Part shown: positions 1 through 7,848 of the stretch, in pieces
How the letters are laid out: each line of letters starts with the position of its first letter
Position numbering within the stretch: position 1 is the first letter of the stretch
NCBI GenBank assembly: GCA_902476265.1
Contig: CABSCP010000025.1
Span: 5,001 to 69,000 of the forward strand
Length of the DNA stretch: 64,000 nt
DNA from: an uncultured Lachnospiraceae bacterium
GTDB lineage: Bacteria > Bacillota > Clostridia > Lachnospirales > Lachnospiraceae
Reading direction: 5' to 3'
Made by a program: the position numbers and the translations under genes
The notes under the pieces: model-generated
What the model was told of the DNA's origin: nothing
What the model saw: the letters and a program-made list of their open reading frames with translations, nothing else
The model's database searches: none

Positions 1-1
1 C

Positions 2-409
2 CCCAACATGTCCCGGGCCCAGGGCATCAACACGGATTTTACCAAGATTATCGGATTGATGCTCTCCAACGGCATCGTAGCCTTTGCCAGCGGTCTGCTG
101 GCCCAGTATCAGGGTTTTGCGGACATCAATATGGGCCGTGGCGCCATCGTTGTGGGCCTGGCGTCCGTCATCATCGGACAGGTGATTTTCGGCAAAATCA
201 GCAGGAACTTTGCCTTTAAAATGCTTTCGGTGGCGCTGGGCGCGATCGTTTATTACCTGGTCATGCAGTTTGTGCTGTGGCTGGGCTTAAATCCCAACGA
301 TTTAAAGCTTCTGTCGGCTTTGGTGGTGGCGGTATTCCTGTCCATCCCTTACATAAAGAGAAAGTATTTTTCCAAACCGGTGAAAAAAGGAGGTGCTTTA
401 CGTGCTTAA
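2..409 (+). CDS. ABC transporter permease, C-terminal part (COG4120 type)
   Basis: This is the 3' end of a membrane permease gene whose start lies before the window; the frame is open from base 2. About 135 residues are visible, with roughly four hydrophobic segments, the loop GFADINMGRG and a basic tail. An ATPase of the COG1101 type follows with a few bases of overlap. A permease and ATPase of these types normally work with an ABC_sub_bind lipoprotein, here expected upstream and out of view; the Streptococcus TrpXYZ tryptophan importer is a characterised relative. The substrate cannot be read from this fragment. Confidence 0.8.
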   Translation, partial: PNMSRAQGINTDFTKIIGLMLSNGIVAFASGLLAQYQGFADINMGRGAIVVGLASVIIGQVIFGKISRNFAFKMLSVALGAIVYYLVMQFVLWLGLNPNDLKLLSALVVAVFLSIPYIKRKYFSKPVKKGGALRA

Positions 410-1196
410 AATAAAGGAGATCAGCAAAACCTTCAATGCCGGGACGGTGAATGAAAAGACCGCTTTAAACGGCCTGTCCTTACATCTGAAGGAAGGGGAT
501 TTTGTGACGGTCATCGGCGGTAACGGAGCCGGGAAATCCACCATGTTAAACGCTGTGGCAGGGGTGTGGCCTGTGGACAGCGGCACGATAGAAATTGACG
601 GCATTAATGTGACCCGTCTGCCAGAGCATAAACGGGCGCGTTATCTGGGCCGTGTGTTCCAGGATCCCATGACGGGGACGGCCGCCAACATGCAGATTGA
701 GGAAAATATGGCGCTGGCGGCCCGCCGGGGAAGCATGCGGTCCTTAAAAATCGGCATTACCCAGAAGGAGCGGGAAGAATATCAGGAAAAATTAAAAATT
801 CTGGATCTGGGTCTGGAAAACCGTCTGACCTCCAAGGTGGGACTCCTTTCCGGCGGACAGCGTCAGGCGCTGACTCTTTTGATGGCAACGTTAAAACGAC
901 CCAGGCTGCTTTTGCTGGATGAACATACGGCCGCACTGGATCCCAAAACGGCCGCAAAAGTTCTGGATGCTACCGATCGGATCGTAGGGCGGGATAACCT
1001 GACCACCATCATGATCACCCACAACATGAAGGATGCCATTGCCCATGGCAACCGCCTGGTGATGATGTATGAAGGCAGGATCATTTATGATGTGGCCGGA
1101 GAGGAAAAGAAAAAGTTACATGTTTCCGATTTGCTGGCAAAATTTGAACAGGTCAGCGGCGGAGAATTTGCAAACGACAGAATGATTCTTTCCTGA
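402..1196 (+). CDS. ABC transporter ATP-binding protein (COG1101 type)
   Basis: This is the cytoplasmic ATPase that powers the importer whose permease lies just upstream. The 264-residue protein has Walker A GGNGAGKST near residues 39-47, the signature LSGGQ near 148-152 and Walker B LLLLDEHTA near 168-176. The H in DEHTA instead of the more usual P is typical of this ATPase group. A GTG at 402 is chosen as start because AAGGAGG at 387-393 stands 8 bases before it; a GTG at 393 overlaps that ribosome site. The gene overlaps the end of the permease gene, so the two are probably translationally coupled. The transported substrate is unknown; an aromatic amino acid is possible by family analogy. 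Confidence 0.9.
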   Translation: MLKIKEISKTFNAGTVNEKTALNGLSLHLKEGDFVTVIGGNGAGKSTMLNAVAGVWPVDSGTIEIDGINVTRLPEHKRARYLGRVFQDPMTGTAANMQIEENMALAARRGSMRSLKIGITQKEREEYQEKLKILDLGLENRLTSKVGLLSGGQRQALTLLMATLKRPRLLLLDEHTAALDPKTAAKVLDATDRIVGRDNLTTIMITHNMKDAIAHGNRLVMMYEGRIIYDVAGEEKKKLHVSDLLAKFEQVSGGEFANDRMILS

Positions 1197-1244
1197 AGAA
1201 TGATTTTGTAAAAAAGACTGGATTTTTAGCGTAAAATGTGAGAA

Positions 1245-1279
1245 AATAGCATCAGCGTACAGCGGATGCTATTTTTTTA
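1245..1279 (+). terminator. Rho-independent terminator after the ABC ATPase
   Basis: AATAGCATC pairs with GATGCTATT across a short loop and is followed by a run of T. It closes the ABC importer operon and separates it from the GGGtGRT pair. Confidence 0.85.
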
Positions 1280-1359
1280 ACAAAGGGTATTTTGAGGATG
1301 CCCAAAGCGGTCAGTCTGCTGGCGAACATTCTTTATACATAATTGAAAGGAGATTTCAC

Positions 1360-2052
1360 ATGACTTATTCACATGAAGTAGAAAAAATGTGTCCGGTTGC
1401 ACAGGGCGTGAACCATGGCTGTGCTCCAATCCCTGAAGAAGCAAAATGGGTAAAATCTAAAGAAATCAAGGATATTTCCGGTTTGACACATGGTGTTGGC
1501 TGGTGTGCGCCTCAGCAGGGCGCCTGCAAGCTGACCTTAAATGTTAAGGAAGGCATTATCCAGGAGGCTTTAATCGAGACCCTTGGATGCTCCGGCATGA
1601 CACACTCCGCAGCAATGGCTGCTGAAATCCTGCCCGGCAGAACTTTACTGGAAGCTTTAAATACTGACCTTGTATGCGATGCGATCAACACCGCTATGAG
1701 AGAACTGTTCTTACAGATCGCTTATGGCCGCACACAGTCCGCATTCTCCGAAGACGGTCTGCCCATCGGCGCAGGTCTGGAAGATCTGGGCAAGGGCTTG
1801 AGAAGCCAGGTTGGAACCATGTACGGTACTCTGGCAAAAGGCCCCCGTTATCTGGAAATGGCGGAAGGCTACGTTACCGGTATCGCTCTGGATGCAGAAG
1901 ACCAGATCATCGGCTACAAGTTCGTTAACTTCGGCAAGATGACAGACTTCATGAAAAAAGGCGATGATGCACAGACAGCTTTTGAAAAGGCATCCGGTCA
2001 GTATGGCCGCGTTGCTGACGCTGTGAAGATCATTGACCCCAGACAGGAATAA
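1360..2052 (+). CDS. Iron-sulfur cluster scaffold-like protein, partner of GGGtGRT protein
   Basis: The 230-residue protein resembles the NifU N-terminal scaffold fold. It carries conserved cysteines in GWCAPQQGACKL (near residues 48-59) and LGCSGMTHS (near 75-83). ATG 1360 follows GAAAGGAG at good spacing. It sits 19 bases before the GGGtGRT gene, a pairing that recurs in anaerobic Firmicutes. The physiological role of the pair is not known to me; Fe-S or metal handling is inferred from the scaffold-like fold and the cysteines. No signal peptide or membrane segment is present, so it is cytosolic. Confidence 0.8.
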   Translation: MTYSHEVEKMCPVAQGVNHGCAPIPEEAKWVKSKEIKDISGLTHGVGWCAPQQGACKLTLNVKEGIIQEALIETLGCSGMTHSAAMAAEILPGRTLLEALNTDLVCDAINTAMRELFLQIAYGRTQSAFSEDGLPIGAGLEDLGKGLRSQVGTMYGTLAKGPRYLEMAEGYVTGIALDAEDQIIGYKFVNFGKMTDFMKKGDDAQTAFEKASGQYGRVADAVKIIDPRQE

Positions 2053-2071
2053 TAAGGAGGAGGTAAAAGAC

Positions 2072-3082
2072 ATGGCATTATTCGAATCTTATGAAAGACG
2101 TATTGACAAGATTAACGCTGTTTTAAATAGCTATGGGATTGCTTCCATCGAAGAAGCTGAGAAAATTACAAAAGATGCAGGACTGGACGTTTACAACATG
2201 GTAAAAGGTATCCAGCCCATCTGTTTTGAAAATGCTTGCTGGGCTTACATCGTAGGCGCTGCAATCGCAATCAAGAAAGACTGCAGAAGAGCGGCAGACG
2301 CTGCGGCTGCAATCGGCGAAGGCCTTCAGTCCTTCTGTATCCCCGGTTCCGTTGCGGACCAGCGTAAGGTTGGTTTAGGCCACGGCAATCTGGGCAAAAT
2401 GCTTCTGGAAGAAGAGACAGACTGCTTCTGCTTCCTGGCAGGCCACGAATCCTTCGCTGCAGCGGAAGGCGCAATCGGTATCGCTGAGAAAGCGAACAAG
2501 GTTCGTCAGAAACCTCTGCGCGTTATCTTAAACGGTCTGGGCAAAGACGCTGCACAGATCATCTCCAGAATCAACGGCTTTACCTATGTTGAGACAGAGA
2601 TGGACTACTACACAGGTGAAGTAAAAGAAATTTACCGCAAATCCTACTCTGAAGGCCTTCGTTCAAAGGTGAACTGCTACGGCGCGAACGACGTAACAGA
2701 GGGCGTTGCAATCATGTGGAAGGAAGGCGTTGACGTTTCCATCACCGGTAACTCCACCAACCCTACAAGATTCCAGCATCCCGTTGCAGGTACCTACAAG
2801 AAGGAATGTGTAGAGAAAGGCAAGAAATACTTCTCCGTTGCTTCCGGCGGCGGCACAGGCCGTACCCTGCATCCCGATAACATGGCGGCAGGCCCTGCTT
2901 CCTATGGTATGACCGATACCATGGGCCGTATGCACTCCGACGCTCAGTTTGCCGGTTCTTCTTCCGTACCGGCTCACGTTGAGATGATGGGCTTAATCGG
3001 CGCAGGTAACAATCCGATGGTCGGCATGACCGTGGCTGTTGCTGTTAGCATCGAAGAAGCGGCGAAGGCTGGGAAATTCTAA
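2072..3082 (+). CDS. GGGtGRT protein
   Basis: The 336-residue protein carries the name-giving motif GGGTGRT near residues 259-265 and belongs to the GGGtGRT family (PF14057), whose function is undefined. ATG 2072 is preceded by AAGGAGGAGG at good spacing; a longer in-frame start at 2033 would overlap the upstream gene and lacks a ribosome site. It forms a two-gene operon with the Fe-S scaffold-like gene and ends at its own terminator. Codon use is strongly biased compared with many genes in the window, which suggests high expression. The last residues, SIEEAAKAGKF, recur about 930 bases downstream in a second truncated copy. Confidence 0.9.
   Translation: MALFESYERRIDKINAVLNSYGIASIEEAEKITKDAGLDVYNMVKGIQPICFENACWAYIVGAAIAIKKDCRRAADAAAAIGEGLQSFCIPGSVADQRKVGLGHGNLGKMLLEEETDCFCFLAGHESFAAAEGAIGIAEKANKVRQKPLRVILNGLGKDAAQIISRINGFTYVETEMDYYTGEVKEIYRKSYSEGLRSKVNCYGANDVTEGVAIMWKEGVDVSITGNSTNPTRFQHPVAGTYKKECVEKGKKYFSVASGGGTGRTLHPDNMAAGPASYGMTDTMGRMHSDAQFAGSSSVPAHVEMMGLIGAGNNPMVGMTVAVAVSIEEAAKAGKF
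3065..3082 (+). repeat. Direct repeat copy 1 at the end of the GGGtGRT gene
   Basis: The 18-bp sequence AAGGCTGGGAAATTCTAA ends with the stop codon of the GGGtGRT gene. It is repeated exactly at 3996-4013. The two copies bracket an AT-rich segment of foreign appearance, as attachment-site duplications do. Confidence 0.8.
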
Positions 3083-3112
3083 GAAAAACGTATTTTAAAA
3101 GAGATTCAAAAG

Positions 3113-3146
3113 AACCGTACTAACCTTTATGGTTGGTGCGGTTTTT
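3113..3146 (+). terminator. Terminator of the GGGtGRT operon
   Basis: AACCGTACTAACC and GGTTGGTGCGGTT form a stem around TTTAT and are followed by T residues. A diverged copy of the same hairpin follows the duplicated gene tail at 4044-4079. Confidence 0.85.
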
Positions 3147-3229
3147 GAAACTGTGGATATATGAATAGTAATTATAGTGATTTTTCATAGATTTAATGAT
3201 ATCCTATCTAAATAAAGGTGGTGAACAGG

Positions 3230-3644
3230 ATGGACTTATTTATTCCAAAAGAAACCTTAGACATATTATCTTATAAATCAACATTAGGGAGAAGTTTAAA
3301 ACAGATTTCTTTACGGGAAACGCCATTACAGAGTATATTAGAGGATATAGAGAGATATCGTGCGAGTTATATTGATGTATTGATACAAGAGAATCTAATT
3401 GGTTCAAGGTTTAAAAGTGACGATTCATTACCAAAGAGATAATTTAGCATATCCAATTGAAATTCAGTTGTGGTGTGGAGAAGATTACTTATTTAATATT
3501 TGGAGCCATAGATATATCTACAAATATAAAGAAGCTGAAATAGGTAAATTGCTCTATAAGGAATATGCTGCAAAGATAATTTGTAACGAACAGGACTTTA
3601 TAGAACGTCTGAAATATTGGGAAGGTGAGTTGAATGGGAGATAA
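3230..3644 (+). pseudogene. RelA/SpoT-like nucleotidyltransferase remnant, internal deletion and frame change
   Basis: Two overlapping reading frames look like the two ends of one gene. The first frame (ATG 3230 after AAAGGTGG, about 70 residues, stop at 3440-3442) holds a helical N-terminal region. The second frame (to 3644) begins near 3420 with IHYQRDN, followed by YPIEIQLW and WSHRYIYKY. A YPIEIQ-type strand after a HLYYQ-like strand is a hallmark of the RelA/SpoT (p)ppGpp synthetase fold; the middle of the domain, where the catalytic residues would be, is missing. The junction lies near 3420-3435. The DNA is much richer in A+T than the neighbouring genes, which suggests transfer. The family call is from motif memory and is moderate; two unrelated small genes remain possible. 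Confidence 0.45.
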
Positions 3645-3879
3645 AAAAATTTATATAGTGGCAAAAATTTTCGACAAGCAGGGATGCTTGGCATATCAGT
3701 GTAAGACTGTGAATGAGGCACGCTGTTTGCCAGGTACTTTGGAAGCATTGCGGGCAGATGGTGTGCAAATTGTTATACTTGATAGTCCAGAGATATATTC
3801 AGAATATGCGCCTTATTCTTATGTGGAGGACATGAAAAAATTTATAGATTTGGTAAGTCAGATGAATCGTGTTGCATAG
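3634..3879 (+). CDS. Small hypothetical protein, DUF6718-like
   Basis: The 81-residue protein starts at ATG 3634 after GGTGAG and overlaps the preceding remnant by 11 bases, so the two belonged to one transcript. It opens with a short beta pattern (IYIVAKIFD), a GCLAYQ segment and ends with EYAPYSYV and an acidic helix. The GCxAxxT and YxEYxPY patterns resemble DUF6718 proteins; this is a recollection, not a search. No signal peptide or membrane segment. Function unknown. Confidence 0.55.
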   Translation: MGDKKIYIVAKIFDKQGCLAYQCKTVNEARCLPGTLEALRADGVQIVILDSPEIYSEYAPYSYVEDMKKFIDLVSQMNRVA

Positions 3880-3965
3880 GAGATGGAGAAGTAATATAGA
3901 GTTATCAGTAGTGCCAAGTAGCACACTCATAGCACACAAACTCCCCTCAAACCCTTGAAAATCCA

Positions 3966-4013
3966 GCCCTCACCGTTTCCATTGAGGAAGCTGCTAAGGC
4001 TGGGAAATTCTAA
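3966..4013 (+). pseudogene. Truncated second copy of the GGGtGRT gene 3' end
   Basis: This frame reads ALTVSIEEAAKAGKF followed by TAA. It matches the end of the intact gene at the protein level, but most codons before the exact 18-bp repeat differ synonymously (TCC/AGC, ATT/ATC, GAG/GAA, GCT/GCG). Such silent divergence shows it descends from a real, selected homologous gene and is not a fresh copy of the neighbouring one. Everything upstream of it is lost. Confidence 0.75.
3996..4013 (+). repeat. Direct repeat copy 2, distal end of the scar
   Basis: Exact second copy of AAGGCTGGGAAATTCTAA (first at 3065-3082), 931 bases apart. Confidence 0.8.
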
Positions 4014-4043
4014 TAAAATCGTAGATGAATGAGATTGAAAAAG

Positions 4044-4079
4044 ACTGCACTAACCTTTCATGGTTGGTGCGGTTTTTTT
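4044..4079 (+). terminator. Second copy of the GGGtGRT terminator
   Basis: ACTGCACTAACC and GGTTGGTGCGGT pair with some G-U pairs, followed by seven T. It parallels the hairpin at 3113-3146 and confirms that the tail duplication includes the downstream flank. Confidence 0.75.
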
Positions 4080-4118
4080 AATACGATGGGATACTTCGTT
4101 TCCTATCGTATTAAAAAA
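4075..4118. repeat. Interspersed palindrome, copy 1 (inverted orientation)
   Basis: TTTTTAATACGATGGGA pairs with TCCTATCGTATTAAAAA around ACTTCG. Read on the minus strand it matches the core TACGATAGGAAACGAAGT found at 8934-8972 and, diverged, at 44990-45026. Confidence 0.7.
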
Positions 4119-4400
4119 CACGCTCCGCTGTAGAGGCGCACTTTTTGACAATAAACCAACCGCTATGGGGTGAAGCCTATGCCTCGAACCGCAACTATGG
4201 AGTGGGGGGAGTCAGTGGCAGGAACAGCAGTAACAGGAAAGTGTAGAAGAGGAACGCGAATTTGAGATACATGTTAAATAAAGAGATCTCCCACAAATAA
4301 AATAATAAATACAATGAAACTTGTATCCAATTTTCCGGCCTGTCACTATATCCCATATATTTTCAGAAAACTGTTTTTAGCAAATAGGCTGTTTTTGATA

Positions 4401-4430
4401 TTGACGTTACATAAAATATAATGTTATAAT
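4401..4430 (+). promoter_or_regulatory. Sigma-A-type promoter for regulator/MFS pair
   Basis: TTGACG and TATAAT are 18 bases apart and lie about 50 bases before the ATG of the winged-helix gene. Confidence 0.6.
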
Positions 4431-4482
4431 AATTGTAATAAAAAAGAAGATAAAGTAACAGGTTGTAATGGAGGAGTTTTAT

Positions 4483-5055
4483 ATGATCAGGCAGATTACT
4501 TTGAAGACGCAGGAAGAGATGAATATTTATATGAATCCGCAGCGACAGCGGCTTTTGAAAACATTGGATATTTTAGCAATACCTGTAACGCCAAAGCAGT
4601 TATCAGCGTATCTTGGTATTTCATCCTCAGCGGTTACTTATCATTTGAAAAAATTAGAAATACTGGGAGTAGTAGAGATTGAGAGAACGGAACTGATTCA
4701 CGGTATTACGGCAAAGTATTATAAGCGCGTTCCTGTCATGGTAAATCTGGGAAGCGGTAAAGAAGATGATTTGGAGACAGAACGCATAATGCTTTCCGAT
4801 TATTATATGAATGAAACGTGGAAAGGGTTCAAAAATTATGTAAGGCAAATGGGTGAACAGAATGATGCAGGGGTAACGGGTGATGCGATGAATAGTATAC
4901 TCTATGTTACGGAAGCAGAAGCTAAACAGCTCAAAGCATTGATTATGGAGTTCTATGCTTCCCACATGGAGCCTGCTCAGGACACAGTGGCATGGGAAAC
5001 AGCAATTATTGCATTTCCCCATTTTATGGATCGGAGTAAAACGACAGAGGGTTGA
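4483..5055 (+). CDS. Winged-helix (ArsR/HTH_20-like) transcriptional regulator
   Basis: The 190-residue protein has an N-terminal winged helix: about residues 18-75 contain the helix-turn-helix PKQLSAYLGISSSAVTYHLK and a wing that ends in AKYYKR. The rest is a helical region without recognisable domain. ATG 4483 is chosen because GGAGGAG lies 6 bases before it; an ATG at 4468 has no ribosome site. The stop overlaps the start of the MFS gene, so it most likely regulates that transporter and perhaps itself. The effector is unknown. Confidence 0.8.
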   Translation: MIRQITLKTQEEMNIYMNPQRQRLLKTLDILAIPVTPKQLSAYLGISSSAVTYHLKKLEILGVVEIERTELIHGITAKYYKRVPVMVNLGSGKEDDLETERIMLSDYYMNETWKGFKNYVRQMGEQNDAGVTGDAMNSILYVTEAEAKQLKALIMEFYASHMEPAQDTVAWETAIIAFPHFMDRSKTTEG

Positions 5056-6248
5056 TGATGAAGTTAAGCCATAGAATTCTTTTTTTCATAAATTCGTTTT
5101 CAGTGGGACTGATGGCACCGGTGCTTTCCCTGGTTCTCTTAGCACATGGAGCAACTTTAGGGACATTATCTCTTTGTGTTGGTACCTATGCTATTATGGT
5201 GGTGGTTTTGGAGGTGCCAAGCGGAGTTTTGGCGGATTTCTTTGGAAGAAAGCGTGTGTTTTTACTCTCTTGTCTTTTTTTAATCGTGAATTATTTTCTG
5301 ATTACTATCAGTAAAAATGTGATGGTTTTGGCAGCAGCCTGTGCATTTCAGGGAATGGGAAGAGCTTTAAGCTCCGGAACGATTGAAGCATTGGAAATAG
5401 AAACCTATATGAAAGAACAGGGAGAAGATAAACTGGCGGCTATCAACAGTGAATTAGCCATTTTGGATAGTATTGGTTTGGCATTGGGATCTCTTTGCGG
5501 CGGCTACTTGGGTTATTTGAATCCAACTTACAAATTGCTTTTAATGATCTGTATTATTGTACAAAGTTTTATTTTTGCTCTGGCTTTTTCTTTCATAAAG
5601 GAAGAAAGGCCGGAAGGGGAAAATACCTCATTTATATTACGCTTAAAAACGCATATGCAGACGATTTTGATTCGTTTAAGACATTCCAGAATTGTTATGA
5701 TTATTTTTATGATGTCCTTTCTGCTTGGTTACGGGCTGTGTGCCATTGAGGTTTATTGGCAGCCTACTTTAATGGAATACCTTCCCGGTCATTTCAATTG
5801 GATTTTGGGAGTTATTAATTGCCTTGGGTATTTAGGAAGCAGTATCGGAAACAAGCTGGCTGAGTTCATGTGGAGGTATTTTCAATGCAAAGGTAGCGGG
5901 AAGATGTTTCTGGTATGCTATTGGACTTCAAGAATTTTGCTTCCGTTTACAATCATTTCTTTAGGCTTGTGCAGAAATATGTGGATGTTTACCGCAACAT
6001 ATGCCTTAATTTATATGATTTTAGGAATCAGTAATTTGTTTGAAAATACAATATTTCATGCCTCCATTGAGAACGGACAGCGTGCGAGCATGATGTCAAT
6101 GTCTTCTCTGTTTTTGAGGGGAGGGGGCGTTGCATCATCTGTACTTAGCAGTATTATTCTTTTGAAGCTTTCATTGCTTTGGGTGTGGATTTTTATTCCG
6201 ATCAGTATGCTTGGGGGAATATTATTGTTAATGGCGCTGAATAAATAG
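5055..6248 (+). CDS. MFS transporter
   Basis: The protein of about 397 residues is almost entirely hydrophobic with some 12 membrane spans. The loop GVLADFFGRKR is the MFS motif A between spans 2 and 3. ATG 5055 shares bases with the stop of the regulator gene (an ATG at 5058 is the alternative), which indicates coupling. A winged-helix regulator directly coupled to a 12-span MFS protein is the usual arrangement for multidrug or metabolite exporters; the substrate is not predictable. Codon use is A+T-rich compared with the glycan locus. Confidence 0.85.
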   Translation: MMKLSHRILFFINSFSVGLMAPVLSLVLLAHGATLGTLSLCVGTYAIMVVVLEVPSGVLADFFGRKRVFLLSCLFLIVNYFLITISKNVMVLAAACAFQGMGRALSSGTIEALEIETYMKEQGEDKLAAINSELAILDSIGLALGSLCGGYLGYLNPTYKLLLMICIIVQSFIFALAFSFIKEERPEGENTSFILRLKTHMQTILIRLRHSRIVMIIFMMSFLLGYGLCAIEVYWQPTLMEYLPGHFNWILGVINCLGYLGSSIGNKLAEFMWRYFQCKGSGKMFLVCYWTSRILLPFTIISLGLCRNMWMFTATYALIYMILGISNLFENTIFHASIENGQRASMMSMSSLFLRGGGVASSVLSSIILLKLSLLWVWIFIPISMLGGILLLMALNK

Positions 6249-6334
6249 AGAATGGCCCCAGATATGCTTGATGTATTCAAGCTTTATATATTTTTCGCGT
6301 AAAAAGTCTGTTCTGTGTGAGGTCGTTTCTGCAT

Positions 6335-7807
6335 TCAGAGAAGAATATGGGAAAGACAGGGGGACTGTTTCCGGCCCGGAATCAGACGGACGCCGTCACT
6401 ATACCCTTCTTCACGTCCTGCAAGCTCTCTGATGAGCAGGCAGCGGAGTTCTTGAATCCGTTCCTGGCAGCCGGCATCCGAAATGGCGTCATGCAGCTCG
6501 CCAGGGTCGGTATCCAGACGAAAGTATTGTTCTTGTCCGGTATGGGTAAACCAGATATATTTGTCATGTTCCGTGACAATGAAATGGTTTCCGGCGCCAG
6601 AGGGACTTTCTTCACCGGTATGCTCTCCGTGAATGTAATCGTGCACCCGGTCTGTTTCACCCCGTAGGATGGGGAGCAGGCTTTTTCCGTCCAAAGATTC
6701 CGGAATCGGCAGCCCAGCGATGTCCAGGAGAGTGGGCATGATGTCGCGCAGCTCTGCCAGCGCCGGAATGGAACGGTTTTTTTGTATGTTCAGCAGGTTG
6801 CCGGGATCATAAAACAGAAGCGGTACGCCGCAGCTTCCCTCATAGGGGCGGAATTTTCGGAACAGGTTGTGATCGCCCAGCATTTCTCCATGATCTGATA
6901 CAAAAACAAAGACGGTGTTATGCAGTTCCCGATGTTCGAAAATCGACTGGAGGAGCCGGGCAATCTGATGATCAATATGAGTGATGCTGCCATAATAAGC
7001 GGCTTTTGCACGTTTTAGTGCCTGTGGCTGTACACAGCCTCTGTCAGTGTTATAAACCAATCCTTGTTCGTGCAAATCCTCTTTTTCGGTCCAGTCGCCC
7101 ATGAGAGGAGCGGGCAGGTCCGCATCCTTATACATGTCAAAATAGACCTGAGGCGGCGTATAGGGCGGATGGGGTGCCACAAAGGAGGTCATCAAAAAGA
7201 ATGGCTTTTGGGGGTCGCGTCTGCGTAAAAAATCAATGGATTCGCTCACTGTCCAGTTGGTGTGATGATATTTCTCTTCATAAATATAAGGTCTGCATAC
7301 CCAGGAATTGACCTCCATACCGTCGTCGATGATATCTGTGTCAATTCCTTTTTCTTTTTTCAACCAATACAGATAATCGTTACAGCCTTCAAAATTGTCA
7401 AATACGTTCTCTTTGTAAGAACGCCCATGATGCATGTAACCGTCATTTAACAGGACATTGTGGAATCCCAGAAGATTGCGGGCGGGGGAGACGTGCATTT
7501 TGCCGATACATTGGGTATGATAGCCGCTGGCGTTAAACTCGCCGGGCAGCGTGTGAGCGTAATTCCAGGTCACGCCGTCCCGGTAGCCGACCCTGCCGTG
7601 ATGCTCCTGTGAAAGGCCCGTCAGCAGTGCGGCCCGGGCGGGAATACAGGAAGGGACGGCGGAGTAGGCGTGAGTAAATGCACAGCCTTCATGTTTCATG
7701 GTATCCAGGGTGGGAGTTTCAATGGACGGGTTCCCGCAAGCGTGCACACAGTCCCGACGCATTTGATCAACACAGATTAAAACGATATTTGGTCTTTTTT
7801 TATTCAT
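6335..7807 (-). CDS. Sulfatase, S1 family, Cys type
   Basis: The 490-residue protein hydrolyses a sulfate ester. The maturation motif C54-I-P56-A-R58 provides the cysteine that a maturase turns into formylglycine; calcium ligands are suggested by VDQ near residue 13 and SDHGEMLGDH in the C-terminal half. No signal peptide is present, so it should act on imported sulfated sugars in the cytoplasm. It lies 41 bases downstream of a DeoR gene and is probably cotranscribed with it. It converges with the MFS gene. The needed anaerobic maturase (anSME) is not in the window. The precise substrate is unknown. Confidence 0.85.
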   Translation of the reverse strand: MNKKRPNIVLICVDQMRRDCVHACGNPSIETPTLDTMKHEGCAFTHAYSAVPSCIPARAALLTGLSQEHHGRVGYRDGVTWNYAHTLPGEFNASGYHTQCIGKMHVSPARNLLGFHNVLLNDGYMHHGRSYKENVFDNFEGCNDYLYWLKKEKGIDTDIIDDGMEVNSWVCRPYIYEEKYHHTNWTVSESIDFLRRRDPQKPFFLMTSFVAPHPPYTPPQVYFDMYKDADLPAPLMGDWTEKEDLHEQGLVYNTDRGCVQPQALKRAKAAYYGSITHIDHQIARLLQSIFEHRELHNTVFVFVSDHGEMLGDHNLFRKFRPYEGSCGVPLLFYDPGNLLNIQKNRSIPALAELRDIMPTLLDIAGLPIPESLDGKSLLPILRGETDRVHDYIHGEHTGEESPSGAGNHFIVTEHDKYIWFTHTGQEQYFRLDTDPGELHDAISDAGCQERIQELRCLLIRELAGREEGYSDGVRLIPGRKQSPCLSHILL

Positions 7808-7848
7808 ATCAACTATTGCAGTCCGGCAGAGAAGCGCTGCAATTCTCC

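Larger units (their letters stand above)
3880..4482. other. Region without an intact gene between the scar and the winged-helix gene
   Basis: From left to right this stretch holds: the sequence AGCACACAAACTCC followed by CCTCAAACCCTTGAAAATCC at 3931-3963, of a kind often seen near integrase attachment sites; the copied GGGtGRT tail and terminator; an interspersed palindrome at 4075-4118; about 250 bases in which I see nothing coding; and the promoter at 4401-4430. No tRNA or riboswitch was recognised. Confidence 0.6.
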
